DNA from: Lachnospiraceae bacterium
GTDB taxonomy: Bacteria > Bacillota > Clostridia > Lachnospirales > Lachnospiraceae
DNA: 44,909 nt
Direction: 5' to 3'
Assembly (NCBI GenBank): GCA_023663945.1
Contig: JAMPGL010000034.1
Coordinates: forward strand, 1-44,909
The position numbers were made by a program, and so were the translations under genes. This document shows, in pieces, positions 1-7,051 of the stretch. Under the pieces are notes generated by a model. That model was not told the origin of the DNA. It searched no databases and worked only from the letters and a program-made list of their open reading frames with translations. Position 1 is the stretch's first letter, and every line of letters begins with the position of its first letter.

Positions 1-21
1 CTTGCTGCGTTACAAGTTTGA

Positions 22-53
22 TGCCCCGTCAGCTTGCTACGGGGTATTTGACT
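22..53. repeat. GC-rich hairpin repeat, copy 1
   Basis: This 32-base stretch matches the reverse complement of the hairpin at 8742-8780 (core CCCCGTCAGCTTGCTACGGGG) almost exactly. The outer part of one stem arm has diverged, so the hairpin is imperfect here. It overlaps the 3' end of the MNT pseudogene, whose last codons and stop lie inside it. It could be a rho-independent terminator remnant or a dispersed palindromic element. Confidence 0.7.
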
Positions 54-285
54 TCAAATACATCAACATTTTTATTCAAAATCATCCTCAACTCCTCAGC
101 AAGTGAAAAAATCATCGTAAGTTTAAAATTTCCCCGCCGTACACCAGAAAGTCTAAATCACTGCGTTCATCCGCTTCCCCTCTGGCATAAGAGCCAAACA
201 AATAGATTGCTTTCACTTTATATTTTTCAGCGATTGGCTGTACTAAATTTTCAATATCCTTGATTGTAAATACACCGCTATTCAT
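29..285 (-). pseudogene. MNT-domain nucleotidyltransferase, frameshifted
   Basis: The first part reads as a minimal nucleotidyltransferase with the signature LFGSYARGEA followed by SDLDF, the GSxxRGE and DxD motifs of MntA / DNA polymerase beta-like proteins. These often act as antitoxins or AMP-transferring partners of HEPN toxins. The frame breaks after GGE near 130-135, in an A/T run. The expected C-terminal part (AEELRMILNKNVDVFEV) continues in another frame and stops inside the hairpin at 22-53. The ATG at 285 has an AAGGGA ribosome binding site. No HEPN partner is visible, though it could lie before the window. The frameshift is seen directly; loss of function is inferred, and a sequencing error in the homopolymer cannot be excluded. 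Confidence 0.75.
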
Positions 286-842
286 TTTGTCAGTCCCTTC
301 TTTTACGATAAATGATGATGTCTTTTTTGTGCGAGCGTCAAGAAATGTCGGCAGTGACCACAGTTACAGCTCTATCCTTCTGATCTGGCATACCACGCCT
401 TTGCAACCTCCTCGTCAAGTTCAACTTGAAATCTCCAGAAATTATATTTTTCATAGCGCGTCTCTTATAAATCTCCATTTTGATATCGCACTATATTTCA
501 GTGCTTATTTCAAGGCACGAAAAAAGTCGAATATTTTTTATACACTGGAAATGTATATCTATAGGATTGATTTTAACGGGTACACAATTCCGAAAAGGGT
601 GATATAATATTGGTTAATATAATCTGTTTATTCAGCAGGATAAAATAGGTGCATAAAATGAAAAGATTCCGTATGAAACAGGCGAAATCCATTATAGATA
701 CTCACGTAAGATGTCAGATGATGAAACGCAATGGATTCGGGATAGTTTATTTACGGAATATTATCAAAATGGTCACTTTGCTTTTTGCTCGTATCGCCAC
801 TTAAAATACAGTGGCTCAATATGAATTTGAAAGGCAATTTAT
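286..842. other. Intergenic region with decayed coding fragments
   Basis: No intact gene is convincing here. On the minus strand near 360-460 a short frame reads like protein (VELDEEVAKAWYARSEG) but lacks a start and is cut by stops. On the plus strand about 659-823 a frame of about 54 codons (EKIPYETGEIHYRYSRK, ending YRHLKYSGSI) lies just after an in-frame stop and has no ribosome binding site. Both look like remnants of genes I cannot identify. A TATAAT hexamer is present at about 603, without a good -35. Confidence 0.4.
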
Positions 843-1484
843 ATGAATGAAAAACTATACAATTTAGGTTTCTATATCTGCAAAGTAGAAGACACACCTA
901 AATATTTGAATGAAATATCAAACAAACTAATTTCTTTAAGTGAATGCTTGTGCACTCACGAGCCACAAATCTGCTTATGCCATGATTGGAAACCAAACGG
1001 CGATAGTGTTGAATATATGGAAAAACTCGGGTTGACTCTAAAACAATACCTTGATTATAGCAATGAGGTACAAAATATTTTTGAAAAGGGCAGATATTTT
1101 ATTGATGGGCGTTTTTCGAATGAAGAAGATGCAAAATATTTTTATGGCAAATACTTTAATAACCAACAATACATACTTATTTCTTTTGCGACAGAATATG
1201 AATATTATGCAGTATTGACAGATAATAATTCTTTTAGGCAGAGTAAACAGTTAGTTTCAATGAAAGAAAAACAAATATTGGGCTGTGATATTATAGGATT
1301 TGATATAAGTTCATTTCATTCATTTTTATGTAATTCATTGCAGAAAAAGTTTGAATATATACCTTTTTCCGAATATGGACTGATAGATTTAGATTTTTTA
1401 ACAGTAAAAGAAATGTGTAAGAATATACGGGGATTAGGAGAGCCTGTTGACTGGATTCCTGTAATTGTTTTTGAACAATTATAA
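843..1484 (+). CDS. Hypothetical protein, 213 aa
   Basis: An intact frame starting MNEKLYNLGFY, preceded by AAAGG at suitable spacing. It has no signal peptide or membrane segment. It is acidic and aromatic-rich, with a Cys/His patch around residues 36-48 (CLCTHEPQICLCHDW) that might bind a metal. I do not recognise the family. Standing alone among TA genes and acetyltransferases, and followed by a repeat shared with two other orphan genes, it could be an immunity-type protein, but nothing in the sequence proves this. Confidence 0.6.
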   Translation: MNEKLYNLGFYICKVEDTPKYLNEISNKLISLSECLCTHEPQICLCHDWKPNGDSVEYMEKLGLTLKQYLDYSNEVQNIFEKGRYFIDGRFSNEEDAKYFYGKYFNNQQYILISFATEYEYYAVLTDNNSFRQSKQLVSMKEKQILGCDIIGFDISSFHSFLCNSLQKKFEYIPFSEYGLIDLDFLTVKEMCKNIRGLGEPVDWIPVIVFEQL

Positions 1485-1517
1485 ATGCCGCTTTATTAGA
1501 CAGTTTTTGCCAACTTC

Positions 1518-1592
1518 CCGTTTTGTCGTGCAAAAATATAAACAGAGATTGCTGTCATGATAATTTAACAGCCTCTGCTTTACCCTCAACAT
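1518..1592 (+). repeat. Gene-terminal hairpin repeat, copy A
   Basis: About 35 bases after the 213-aa gene. The flanks CCGTTTTGTCG and CTCTGCTTTACCCTCA recur at 5869-5943. The core 1543-1577 folds as CAGAG / CTCTG plus GCTGT / ACAGC around a loop. The stem sequence differs from copy C while pairing is kept. Further on, ACATTTTGGTTAC at about 1612 recurs after copy B. Probably a terminator-like dispersed element. Confidence 0.55.
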
Positions 1593-1719
1593 AAAAGAAA
1601 GAATATTAGTTACATTTTGGTTACGCTTGCATCATATCGTGAATGATATGTATTTTCGCTTATTTCTGCCCTTATGAATTTTAAAAGGAAAAGTTTTAAG
1701 CTAGTCGATAATTCCTTGA

Positions 1720-1735
1720 AAATGAAATTTCATTT
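1720..1735. promoter_or_regulatory. Perfect 16-bp palindrome, candidate Phd operator
   Basis: AAATGAAATTTCATTT is a perfect palindrome just upstream of the phd promoter. Phd/YefM antitoxins repress their own operon by binding palindromes, so this is a natural operator candidate. The assignment is inferred from position and symmetry. Confidence 0.45.
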
Positions 1736-1745
1736 ACATAATAGG

Positions 1746-1774
1746 TTGTTTTATAGCTAGAATTTACATATAAT
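1746..1774 (+). promoter_or_regulatory. Promoter of phd-doc
   Basis: TTGTTT, a 17-base spacer and a perfect TATAAT, ending 26 bases before the phd ATG. The ribosome binding site GAGAGGTG precedes the start. A second weaker pair (TTGAAA, 17 bases, TAATAG at 1716-1744) overlaps the palindrome upstream. Confidence 0.6.
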
Positions 1775-1800
1775 ATAACTGAAAGAGAGGTGCACCTAAA

Positions 1801-2043
1801 ATGACAATAGATACAAATACGATGATTTCAATTACAGAAGCAAATCAAAATTTTTCAAAAGTAGCAAAAGTAGTTGATGAACACGGAACAGCGGTTATCC
1901 TAAAAAATAATGTCCCCAGATATATTGTTATTGATTTCAGCAAAGCGGAAAAGGAAAAAGTTGCCAGTAATGATGACGTCTTTGCAATATCTGAACGGTT
2001 AATAAAGCAAAATATGGAAGCATATGAGGTTCTTGCAAAATGA
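1801..2043 (+). CDS. phd: Phd/YefM family antitoxin
   Basis: 80 aa, normal for the family. The N-terminal part (ISITEANQNFSKVAKVVDEHG) is the typical Phd/YefM DNA-binding fold, followed by the strand AVILKNNVPRYIVID. The C-terminal tail should bind and neutralise the toxin. The gene overlaps the downstream doc frame by four bases (ATGA), as in canonical phd-doc operons. It has its own promoter and a palindromic operator candidate. The antitoxin looks intact although its toxin carries a stop codon, so it may persist as a free repressor or by neutralising a related toxin elsewhere. Confidence 0.88.
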   Translation: MTIDTNTMISITEANQNFSKVAKVVDEHGTAVILKNNVPRYIVIDFSKAEKEKVASNDDVFAISERLIKQNMEAYEVLAK

Positions 2044-2417
2044 TTATTTTAAGCAAAGAACAAGTATTAAAGCTTCATGCAAGTTTAATTAAAGCTACCG
2101 GAGGAAGCAGCGGCATTCGTGACGAGGGAATGCTGGACTTGGCATAAGATAATCCTTTTCAGACGTTTGAGGGAAAAGAGTTGTATCCAAGCGTTCAAGC
2201 AAAAGCAGCCAGACTTTGTTTTGGTCTGGTAAAGAATCATGCCATGGTAGACGGAAATAAGAGACTCGGAACACATGTGATGTTGGTTTTTCTAGCGTTA
2301 AACGGATATGAATTGTCATACAGCCAAAAGGAATTAAGTGACGTGGTTCTTGCGTTAGCATCTGGTAATATTGGTGAAAAGGAAATTTTGCAATGGATTA
2401 TTGAACATCAGAAATAA
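2040..2417 (+). pseudogene. doc: Doc (Fic-fold) toxin with in-frame stop
   Basis: From the ATG overlapping phd, the frame gives a Doc protein of about 125 residues: N-terminal IRDEGMLDLA, an in-frame TAA at 2145-2147 (codon 36), then DNPFQTF and the Fic/Doc catalytic motif in NHAMVDGNKRLG (family pattern HxFx(D/E)(A/G)NKR; Phe is replaced by Met here). Everything apart from the TAA is collinear with the family, so one TTA-to-TAA change would explain it. Doc toxins phosphorylate EF-Tu to stop translation. Restart at the TTG at 2181 would lack the N-terminal helix. Most likely an inactivated toxin. Confidence 0.85.
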
Positions 2418-2559
2418 ACTTGATATAAATATGATAGCGAAATACACCCTATGCCCTTCTCAATATGCAGTGCAACAAAGTTTCCCTGTGTTGCAAAATT
2501 GCCATATGTCATGTATAATAAGGCAATAAAGCAATCGAAGTCAGGAGGTCAATTAAGAT

Positions 2560-2919
2560 ATGGCAGGTATCATTATTTATTTGGTAAATTCTTTACTTGT
2601 TTCGCTTATTTTTATCGTGCTTGGCATAAATCAGTTTCGGTCTAAAGTTCCAGTTGCATTGAATACAGGAGAAGTTCCTCCAAGAGAAGATGAGCTTACC
2701 GATATGTCAGAATGGAATCATAAACACGGAAGAAATTTGATAATATTTGGATGTGCTTTGTTTGTAACAATGTCTGTCTTTATGTATTTTCTTGAAAAAT
2801 TTGACAGCATTGCGTTTCAGATAGTTGTATTTCTTATCATAATATTCGGTGAAATAGCTTGGCTGGAAGTTCAACACAGCCTGCTAAAAAAGAAGCTTAT
2901 CAAAAAATTGTTAGAATAA
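2560..2919 (+). CDS. Small membrane protein, 119 aa
   Basis: A good ribosome binding site (AGGAGG) precedes MAGIIIYL. Three hydrophobic segments are visible: about residues 3-22, 62-82 and 86-104. The loop between the first two carries EVPPREDELTDMSEWNHKHG, a pattern I associate with small clostridial membrane proteins of unknown function. The C-terminus is Lys-rich and probably cytoplasmic. It is a single-gene unit; its stop codon lies inside the stem of repeat copy B. Function unknown. Confidence 0.65.
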   Translation: MAGIIIYLVNSLLVSLIFIVLGINQFRSKVPVALNTGEVPPREDELTDMSEWNHKHGRNLIIFGCALFVTMSVFMYFLEKFDSIAFQIVVFLIIIFGEIAWLEVQHSLLKKKLIKKLLE

Positions 2920-2970
2920 TGGTCTAACAGTCTCTGTTTTAATCTCTATACATTTTGGTTACACTTCAGC
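2908..2970 (+). repeat. Gene-terminal hairpin repeat, copy B
   Basis: GTTAGA (2910-2915) pairs with TCTAAC (2923-2928) around AATAATGG, followed by CAGTCTCTGTTTTA. The same order (ATTG, stem, ATAATNN loop, complementary stem, then CTCTG or CTTTG and T-rich) is found in copy C. The stop of the membrane protein gene is in the loop. ACATTTTGGTTAC after it is shared with copy A. Confidence 0.5.
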
Positions 2971-2972
2971 TA

Positions 2973-3149
2973 TTATGCTTTCTGTAATTTTCTTTCTTCC
3001 ATTTCCTTTAAGAATGCTCTGCCGCCTTCATTATAAAAATCAAGTTTCTCCTGCATTGTCATGTCTTTTGTAAGCTCATAATGATATTCTCGGATTTTAT
3101 GAATATCTTCAATCGTAAAATCCGGACTAATAACAGGTTTGGCAATCAT
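2973..3149 (-). CDS. Small partner gene of PIN module, likely antitoxin
   Basis: 58 aa (MIAKPVISPDFTIEDIHKIRE... ending RKLQKA), missed by simple length cut-offs. It starts two bases after the PIN gene stop with GAGGAATAATT before the ATG, so it is translationally coupled to it. The sequence is charged and helical (EYHYELTKDMTMQEKLDFYNEGG), like the short antitoxins that follow PIN toxins in Clostridia. The identification rests on position and character rather than a firm family match. Confidence 0.65.
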   Translation of the reverse strand: MIAKPVISPDFTIEDIHKIREYHYELTKDMTMQEKLDFYNEGGRAFLKEMEERKLQKA

Positions 3150-3151
3150 AA

Positions 3152-3456
3152 TTATTCCTCACTTTCCAATAAAACAGAAGGATTCCATATTTCAATCATC
3201 TTATATCCTTCCAAATTAGTAATAGCTCTTACGCCTCTGATTGTTTTTACATTTACAATATGTTTAAAATTCCATGAAATGATACAATCACATTCATTTA
3301 TAATTGCTGCCCCTATATGCTGGCAATCATCAAAACTCTTTTGTGTCAGTATTCCCATATGAATAATTTTCTTGTATCCGCCATTTTCTCCGGCACATCT
3401 TCTTGTAATAAATGGCTAATAACTGATGTATCTAAATACACTTTTAACTTGCGCAT
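3152..3456 (-). pseudogene. PIN-domain toxin (VapC-like), internally deleted
   Basis: The N-terminal part from the ATG at 3456 is a typical PIN start (MRKLKVYLDTSVISHLL, first catalytic Asp in YLDTS). After TRKLF the frame runs into a stop (WEY*). The C-terminal half continues in another frame: DDCQHIGAAIINECDCIISWNFKHI, carrying the later acidic residues. About 50-60 residues of the middle, normally with a conserved Glu, are missing, so there is both a deletion and a frame change. PIN toxins are RNases. The downstream partner gene remains intact. Confidence 0.8.
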
Positions 3457-3605
3457 ATAACATTGGCTCCATATACAATTTATTTATATCTATTATACTG
3501 TATCTCTTCCGCCTTTTCAATGTGCAGTGCAGCAATAATTTCCCACATTGCACTTTGGATTGCGTTTAAAAACTATATTCATAAAATATTATGATTTGTA
3601 TTAAA

Positions 3606-5231
3606 TTAAAGCACCTTAAGCGCACTATGCTTAGTCAAAGCTTTTATAATTTTCCATCCCTCATGACTATGTTCCAGATTCTCCTTAACCGGCACAAAAC
3701 CTAAATCCATGTATACCTTGCAAGCCAGCCAAGTATTCGTCTGTGTAGGGATTTTGGCGCGCACATACCCTAATTGATTCATTGCTCGAAGGACGTGCGT
3801 TATCAGCGGTTTTGACAGTCCTTTTCCCTGATATTCCCGCTTAACAGCCACCCAATGAAGCCAGCCGTCGCCGGATGCATCACGCCCATAAATATCATAG
3901 AATGCAGCAGCTGTAGCTATTTTCTCGCCTTCATCCGTTTCAACAAAAAACATTCTATCTGGAAGTTCATCCAATTTTGACGCATAATAACGGTTCCATG
4001 CTTCTAATCCTTGCTCATAGCTTGCAAACTCTTTGGCAGACATTTCTATATCAATCCATGCGTCCCTGTCATTGTCAGTATAGGAAACGAAACGGTAACC
4101 TTTGGGAAGTTCATATCGCGGCACTTCCGTAATATCGCTTTCCAGCAAAAGCTCATAATAGCATATCCTCTCATCGTGATTATCATATCTGTCAGCCTTG
4201 ATTTCGGGCAGACAAGAATCCAAAGCTTCTTTCATTTCTTTTTCAATATTCCGAACATACTTTATTCTCTCGACCGTATTCCGCGCCTCAGCAATTCCCA
4301 TCGCTCTTTCTGCTTCATCAATACATGTTCCAAGCGCCCTTTGAATATTATACTCTAACCATTCTACCCAAGTATACGCCAGCCCAAATACACCGCTGTA
4401 TGCCCGAAAACAATTATCATACGCCTTCAGGTAGCCGTCAAAGAAAGCGGCAAGCTTTTCAATGTCCATATTATAGGTTACAATTCCTGACCATTGAAGC
4501 GCCAGCTGAAGTGCATGGGATATCGGATTGCCGTAGTCGAGGCATTCTAAATCTATTACCCATGGACTGCCATTATCCCACATAATGTTTTTGGGATCCA
4601 TATCCTCGTCAGATACACACATGATATCCGGCAAAGATGTCCTTGCCTTGTTCAGCTCCTTCTCAGCATAGACTAAAAGCTTCTCATTGTCAGCCAAAAG
4701 AGAGGCAATCTCACTTTTTTCTTCATCCGCTTTGCGGATATACCCGCGCCAATTAATTTTGCTTAATTCAGGCTCCTTGTGGGAAACATTTTCAGGACTG
4801 ATTGCATGAATCCTTCCAAGAATATTTCCGGCAATATAACACTCATCGATTGAAATATTGTCCCAATCGGTAATATGTCCATCCTGCCAGTTAAATATAT
4901 AAAAATAGTGTCCATCTACCGTTTGCATTTTTTTACCAAAAACTGTCAGTGCAGGCACAATTGGAATATCCTCTTTTTCTAAAAGGCATTCAATTTTCTC
5001 TGCCCTATCGAAATTATCGTGCGCGTCTTCTCTTCCCATTACTTCAGGATTAAGATGTTTAACTGCATATACTCCGGATTTTGTCCTTACCCGGTACATT
5101 CTATGCATTAAACCGCCGGATACTGGTTCGACTGGAAAAACAACATCTCCAAACCCGCATTTTGTCATCAAGTCTGCTATCAATTCGTCTATTGCATAAT
5201 CGTTCAACACTTTTCCCCGCTTTGCATACAA
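3606..5231 (-). CDS. Aminoglycoside phosphotransferase-like / GNAT acetyltransferase fusion
   Basis: 541 aa with two domains. Residues 1 to about 330 are a kinase-like phosphotransferase: SGGLMHRMYRV, VKHLN (ATP-binding Lys), a catalytic loop DEDMDPKN and VIDLE for the metal-binding Asp. Residues of about 370-535 are a GNAT domain (WVAVKREYQGKGLSKPL is acetyl-CoA motif A; VYMDLGF is the end motif). The canonical His of the HxDxxxxN loop is Asp here, while the catalytic Asp and the Asn are present. The start is uncertain: TTG at 5231 with GGAAG five bases upstream, or GTG/TTG at 5210/5207 behind GGGG. It stands alone. The substrate is unknown; antibiotic modification is possible but not shown. 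Confidence 0.75.
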   Translation of the reverse strand: MYAKRGKVLNDYAIDELIADLMTKCGFGDVVFPVEPVSGGLMHRMYRVRTKSGVYAVKHLNPEVMGREDAHDNFDRAEKIECLLEKEDIPIVPALTVFGKKMQTVDGHYFYIFNWQDGHITDWDNISIDECYIAGNILGRIHAISPENVSHKEPELSKINWRGYIRKADEEKSEIASLLADNEKLLVYAEKELNKARTSLPDIMCVSDEDMDPKNIMWDNGSPWVIDLECLDYGNPISHALQLALQWSGIVTYNMDIEKLAAFFDGYLKAYDNCFRAYSGVFGLAYTWVEWLEYNIQRALGTCIDEAERAMGIAEARNTVERIKYVRNIEKEMKEALDSCLPEIKADRYDNHDERICYYELLLESDITEVPRYELPKGYRFVSYTDNDRDAWIDIEMSAKEFASYEQGLEAWNRYYASKLDELPDRMFFVETDEGEKIATAAAFYDIYGRDASGDGWLHWVAVKREYQGKGLSKPLITHVLRAMNQLGYVRAKIPTQTNTWLACKVYMDLGFVPVKENLEHSHEGWKIIKALTKHSALKVL

Positions 5232-5275
5232 AATCGCTTCCGAAAACTTTCATCTAAGTATATCATATGTTTCTA

Positions 5276-5304
5276 TTGTTTTCAAAACATAATTATACTA
5301 TAAT
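5276..5304 (+). promoter_or_regulatory. Promoter upstream of the 148-aa zinc protein
   Basis: TTGTTT, 17-base spacer, perfect TATAAT: the same hexamers and spacing as the phd promoter. It lies 115 bases before the ATG at 5419, leaving a long leader in which I see no clear structure. Confidence 0.45.
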
Positions 5305-5418
5305 TACAATTAGAAATTCTAAAAGTTTAATAAATCCCTTGGACAAGACCCAGATAACATTGAGCCCGCTATGTATAAATAAGCAGACTCCAATTATAGC
5401 AAAAAGAGAGGATATGCT

Positions 5419-5865
5419 ATGTCAGACTATGTTGTCAAGATTATTCCGACGAATCCTTACTGCCACCTAGATAGTCAAAATACACCAAAAATTACAGATG
5501 CCCTTAAAACAAAAATCATAGCAGATAATATTGAATTAAAAACCTATGACACGCCGATGTTTATTGATTGTGGAAGCAACCTGGAAAAAATAATATGCCC
5601 CATATGTGGTAAAACGATAAGTTTTGATTGGTGGAGTGTGGCAATGGATACGGCATGGAACTGCCATTTCATGGATTTATCTGTGAACCTGCCCTGTTGC
5701 GGAGGACACAGCACGCTTAACGATTTGCAATATTATTTTCCATGTGGATTTTCATGCGTTGAATTAACTATACTAAACCCATTAGACAAAATTGACAATA
5801 AATGCTTATCATACATCCAAGAATTGCTTGGGAGCCCCATACAGTGTATTCAAGCACACATATAG
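5419..5865 (+). CDS. Conserved hypothetical Cys-rich protein, 148 aa
   Basis: GAGAGG precedes the ATG. The sequence MSDYVVKIIPTNPY, FIDCGSNLEKI, CPICG, DLSVNLPCCG and YYFPCGF resembles a conserved hypothetical family seen in Bacillota. CPICG (about residues 59-63) and LPCCG (about 91-95) look like two knuckles of one zinc site. No membrane segment. It stands alone and is followed by repeat copy C. Orphan proteins of this kind are sometimes immunity proteins of contact-dependent toxins; here that is only a suggestion from the neighbourhood. Confidence 0.65.
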   Translation: MSDYVVKIIPTNPYCHLDSQNTPKITDALKTKIIADNIELKTYDTPMFIDCGSNLEKIICPICGKTISFDWWSVAMDTAWNCHFMDLSVNLPCCGGHSTLNDLQYYFPCGFSCVELTILNPLDKIDNKCLSYIQELLGSPIQCIQAHI

Positions 5866-5868
5866 ATT

Positions 5869-5943
5869 CCGTTTTATCGGGCAAAAATAGTAAACAGAGA
5901 TTGATAGAATAATAATCTATCAAACCTTTGCTTTACACTCAGC
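5869..5943 (+). repeat. Gene-terminal hairpin repeat, copy C
   Basis: Begins four bases after the stop of the 148-aa gene. The flanks CCGTTTTATCGGGCAAAAAT and CTTTGCTTTACACTCAGC match copy A closely. The stem TTGATAG (5901-5907) / CTATCAA (5917-5923) differs from copy A but still pairs. Differing stems with kept pairing argue for selection on structure or for independent capture. Confidence 0.6.
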
Positions 5944-6087
5944 GCAGTAATCTATGAAGACAAGCCTTTGAGCATAAACAAAGAATTATTCAATATAAAG
6001 CGGAATTATACACAAATAATAGCTCAGATGAAGAAAAAATTAGATGCGTTTTATAAAATAATGACATAAATCAGAGGAAATACTTTC

Positions 6088-6234
6088 GTGACAGATTCCC
6101 TGTATACGCCCAGATATTTGTGTGTGGGTATATCAGGCATCCCCTATCAGGTGCTGATGAATTACTATCTGGACGACTGCGTAAGACAAAAGAAAAAATT
6201 GCAGTTTGTTGAATCTGCCAGTATGCAGCGTTAG
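6088..6234 (+). pseudogene. Ribbon-helix-helix (BrnA/CopG-like) antitoxin remnant
   Basis: The frame from a GTG at 6088 gives 48 codons. Its C-terminal part, GISGIPYQVLMNYYLDDCVRQKKKL, looks like the last two helices of BrnA/CopG-type antitoxins (G-IPYQ-L-N). The expected N-terminal strand and linker are missing: upstream bases 5985-6066 give only an unrelated short frame. AGAGGAAA lies before the GTG, so a short product cannot be ruled out. No toxin partner remains. Confidence 0.5.
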
Positions 6235-6290
6235 GCATCATGCGCTGTCATGCCCCACTGGTCAGATTTCCATTACAAAAGGTTTATGCA

Positions 6291-6530
6291 ATGTTTGATA
6301 TAATATCGAAATGGTTAGATGATGTGTTAAAAATAGATATACCAAATGAAGTTATCGCTTTCGGCTTCAATTTGTATGATGATGGTGATTATAATTGGTC
6401 AATGGAATCAGCTGGAACATCAGAATTTGATATTGATGATGAGGATTGGGTATGTAATGAAATAACAGATTTTAACACAGTTGGTTTTGTTGACGGAGAC
6501 GTGGAGATTCTTTATGCAAAAAACATATGA
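6291..6530 (+). CDS. Short hypothetical protein, probably C-terminally truncated
   Basis: 79 aa from the ATG at 6291 (AAAAGG eight bases upstream): MFDIISKWLDDVLK, VIAFGFNLYDDGDYNWSME, FDIDDEDWVCNEITDF. The conserved-looking acidic N-terminal part ends around residue 62, then the sequence runs into VGFVDGDVEILYAKNI and overlaps the next gene by 17 bases in another frame. This suggests that a longer gene was cut and joined to the acetyltransferase gene. Family not recognised; such acidic proteins are often immunity proteins. Extending the start to 6240 has no ribosome binding site. Confidence 0.5.
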   Translation: MFDIISKWLDDVLKIDIPNEVIAFGFNLYDDGDYNWSMESAGTSEFDIDDEDWVCNEITDFNTVGFVDGDVEILYAKNI

Positions 6531-7044
6531 AATAAATTCCATATCGTATCAGATTAGAACAATAGAAGAAAGTGATTTAGACAGTCTACTGTTGGTTAAA
6601 AATGATGCTTCTGTACACACTGATAGATTCCAACAGCAAAAAGAGGGAAACGCAGTTTATTTAGGTGCGTTTATCAATAATTATGCGGTTGGATATGTGC
6701 TGCTGTCATTGGATAATAAAGAAGATGTCATGTTATATACAGATCACGAGAAATGTGCAGATATGATTGATTTGTTGATAATAGAACCTTTAAGGAATTA
6801 CGGCATTGGGTCTCGTCTGGCATTGGCATGTGAGGAATATTGCAGGGAAATTGCAATCCCCTATTTAGGGCTTGATGTTAATCCAACAGATAATTCCGCG
6901 GCAAAGAGATTGTATGAGAGATTAGGCTATCATGCAGTCGGTGAAATACACTTGGACGGCGTATATGAGTATATTGATGAGCAGGGCAATCAAGGGCAAT
7001 ATGAAGATTGGTGCATAGATATGATTAAACGAACACAGTGTTAA
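6514..7044 (+). CDS. GNAT family N-acetyltransferase
   Basis: 176 aa from the ATG at 6514, with GGAG seven bases upstream. Motif A is DLLIIEPLRNYGIGSRLALACEEYC (R-x-x-G-x-G/A pattern), followed by GLDVNPTDNSAAKRLYERLGY, the typical GNAT end. It transfers an acetyl group from acetyl-CoA to an amine; the substrate is not predictable. The preceding truncated gene overlaps it, so the two could be cotranscribed by accident of the junction. The convergent alpha/beta hydrolase gene ends eight bases away. Confidence 0.8.
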   Translation: MQKTYEINSISYQIRTIEESDLDSLLLVKNDASVHTDRFQQQKEGNAVYLGAFINNYAVGYVLLSLDNKEDVMLYTDHEKCADMIDLLIIEPLRNYGIGSRLALACEEYCREIAIPYLGLDVNPTDNSAAKRLYERLGYHAVGEIHLDGVYEYIDEQGNQGQYEDWCIDMIKRTQC

Positions 7045-7051
7045 ATTTTGC

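Noticed and set aside
18-607. Two long plus-strand frames (81 and 115 codons)
   Set aside because: They overlap the minus-strand MNT gene and remnants, lack ribosome binding sites and have no protein-like composition.
1518-5943. Gene-terminal repeats considered as integron attC sites
   Set aside because: No GTTRRRY core sites and no integrase in the window; the cassette idea is kept only as a hypothesis.
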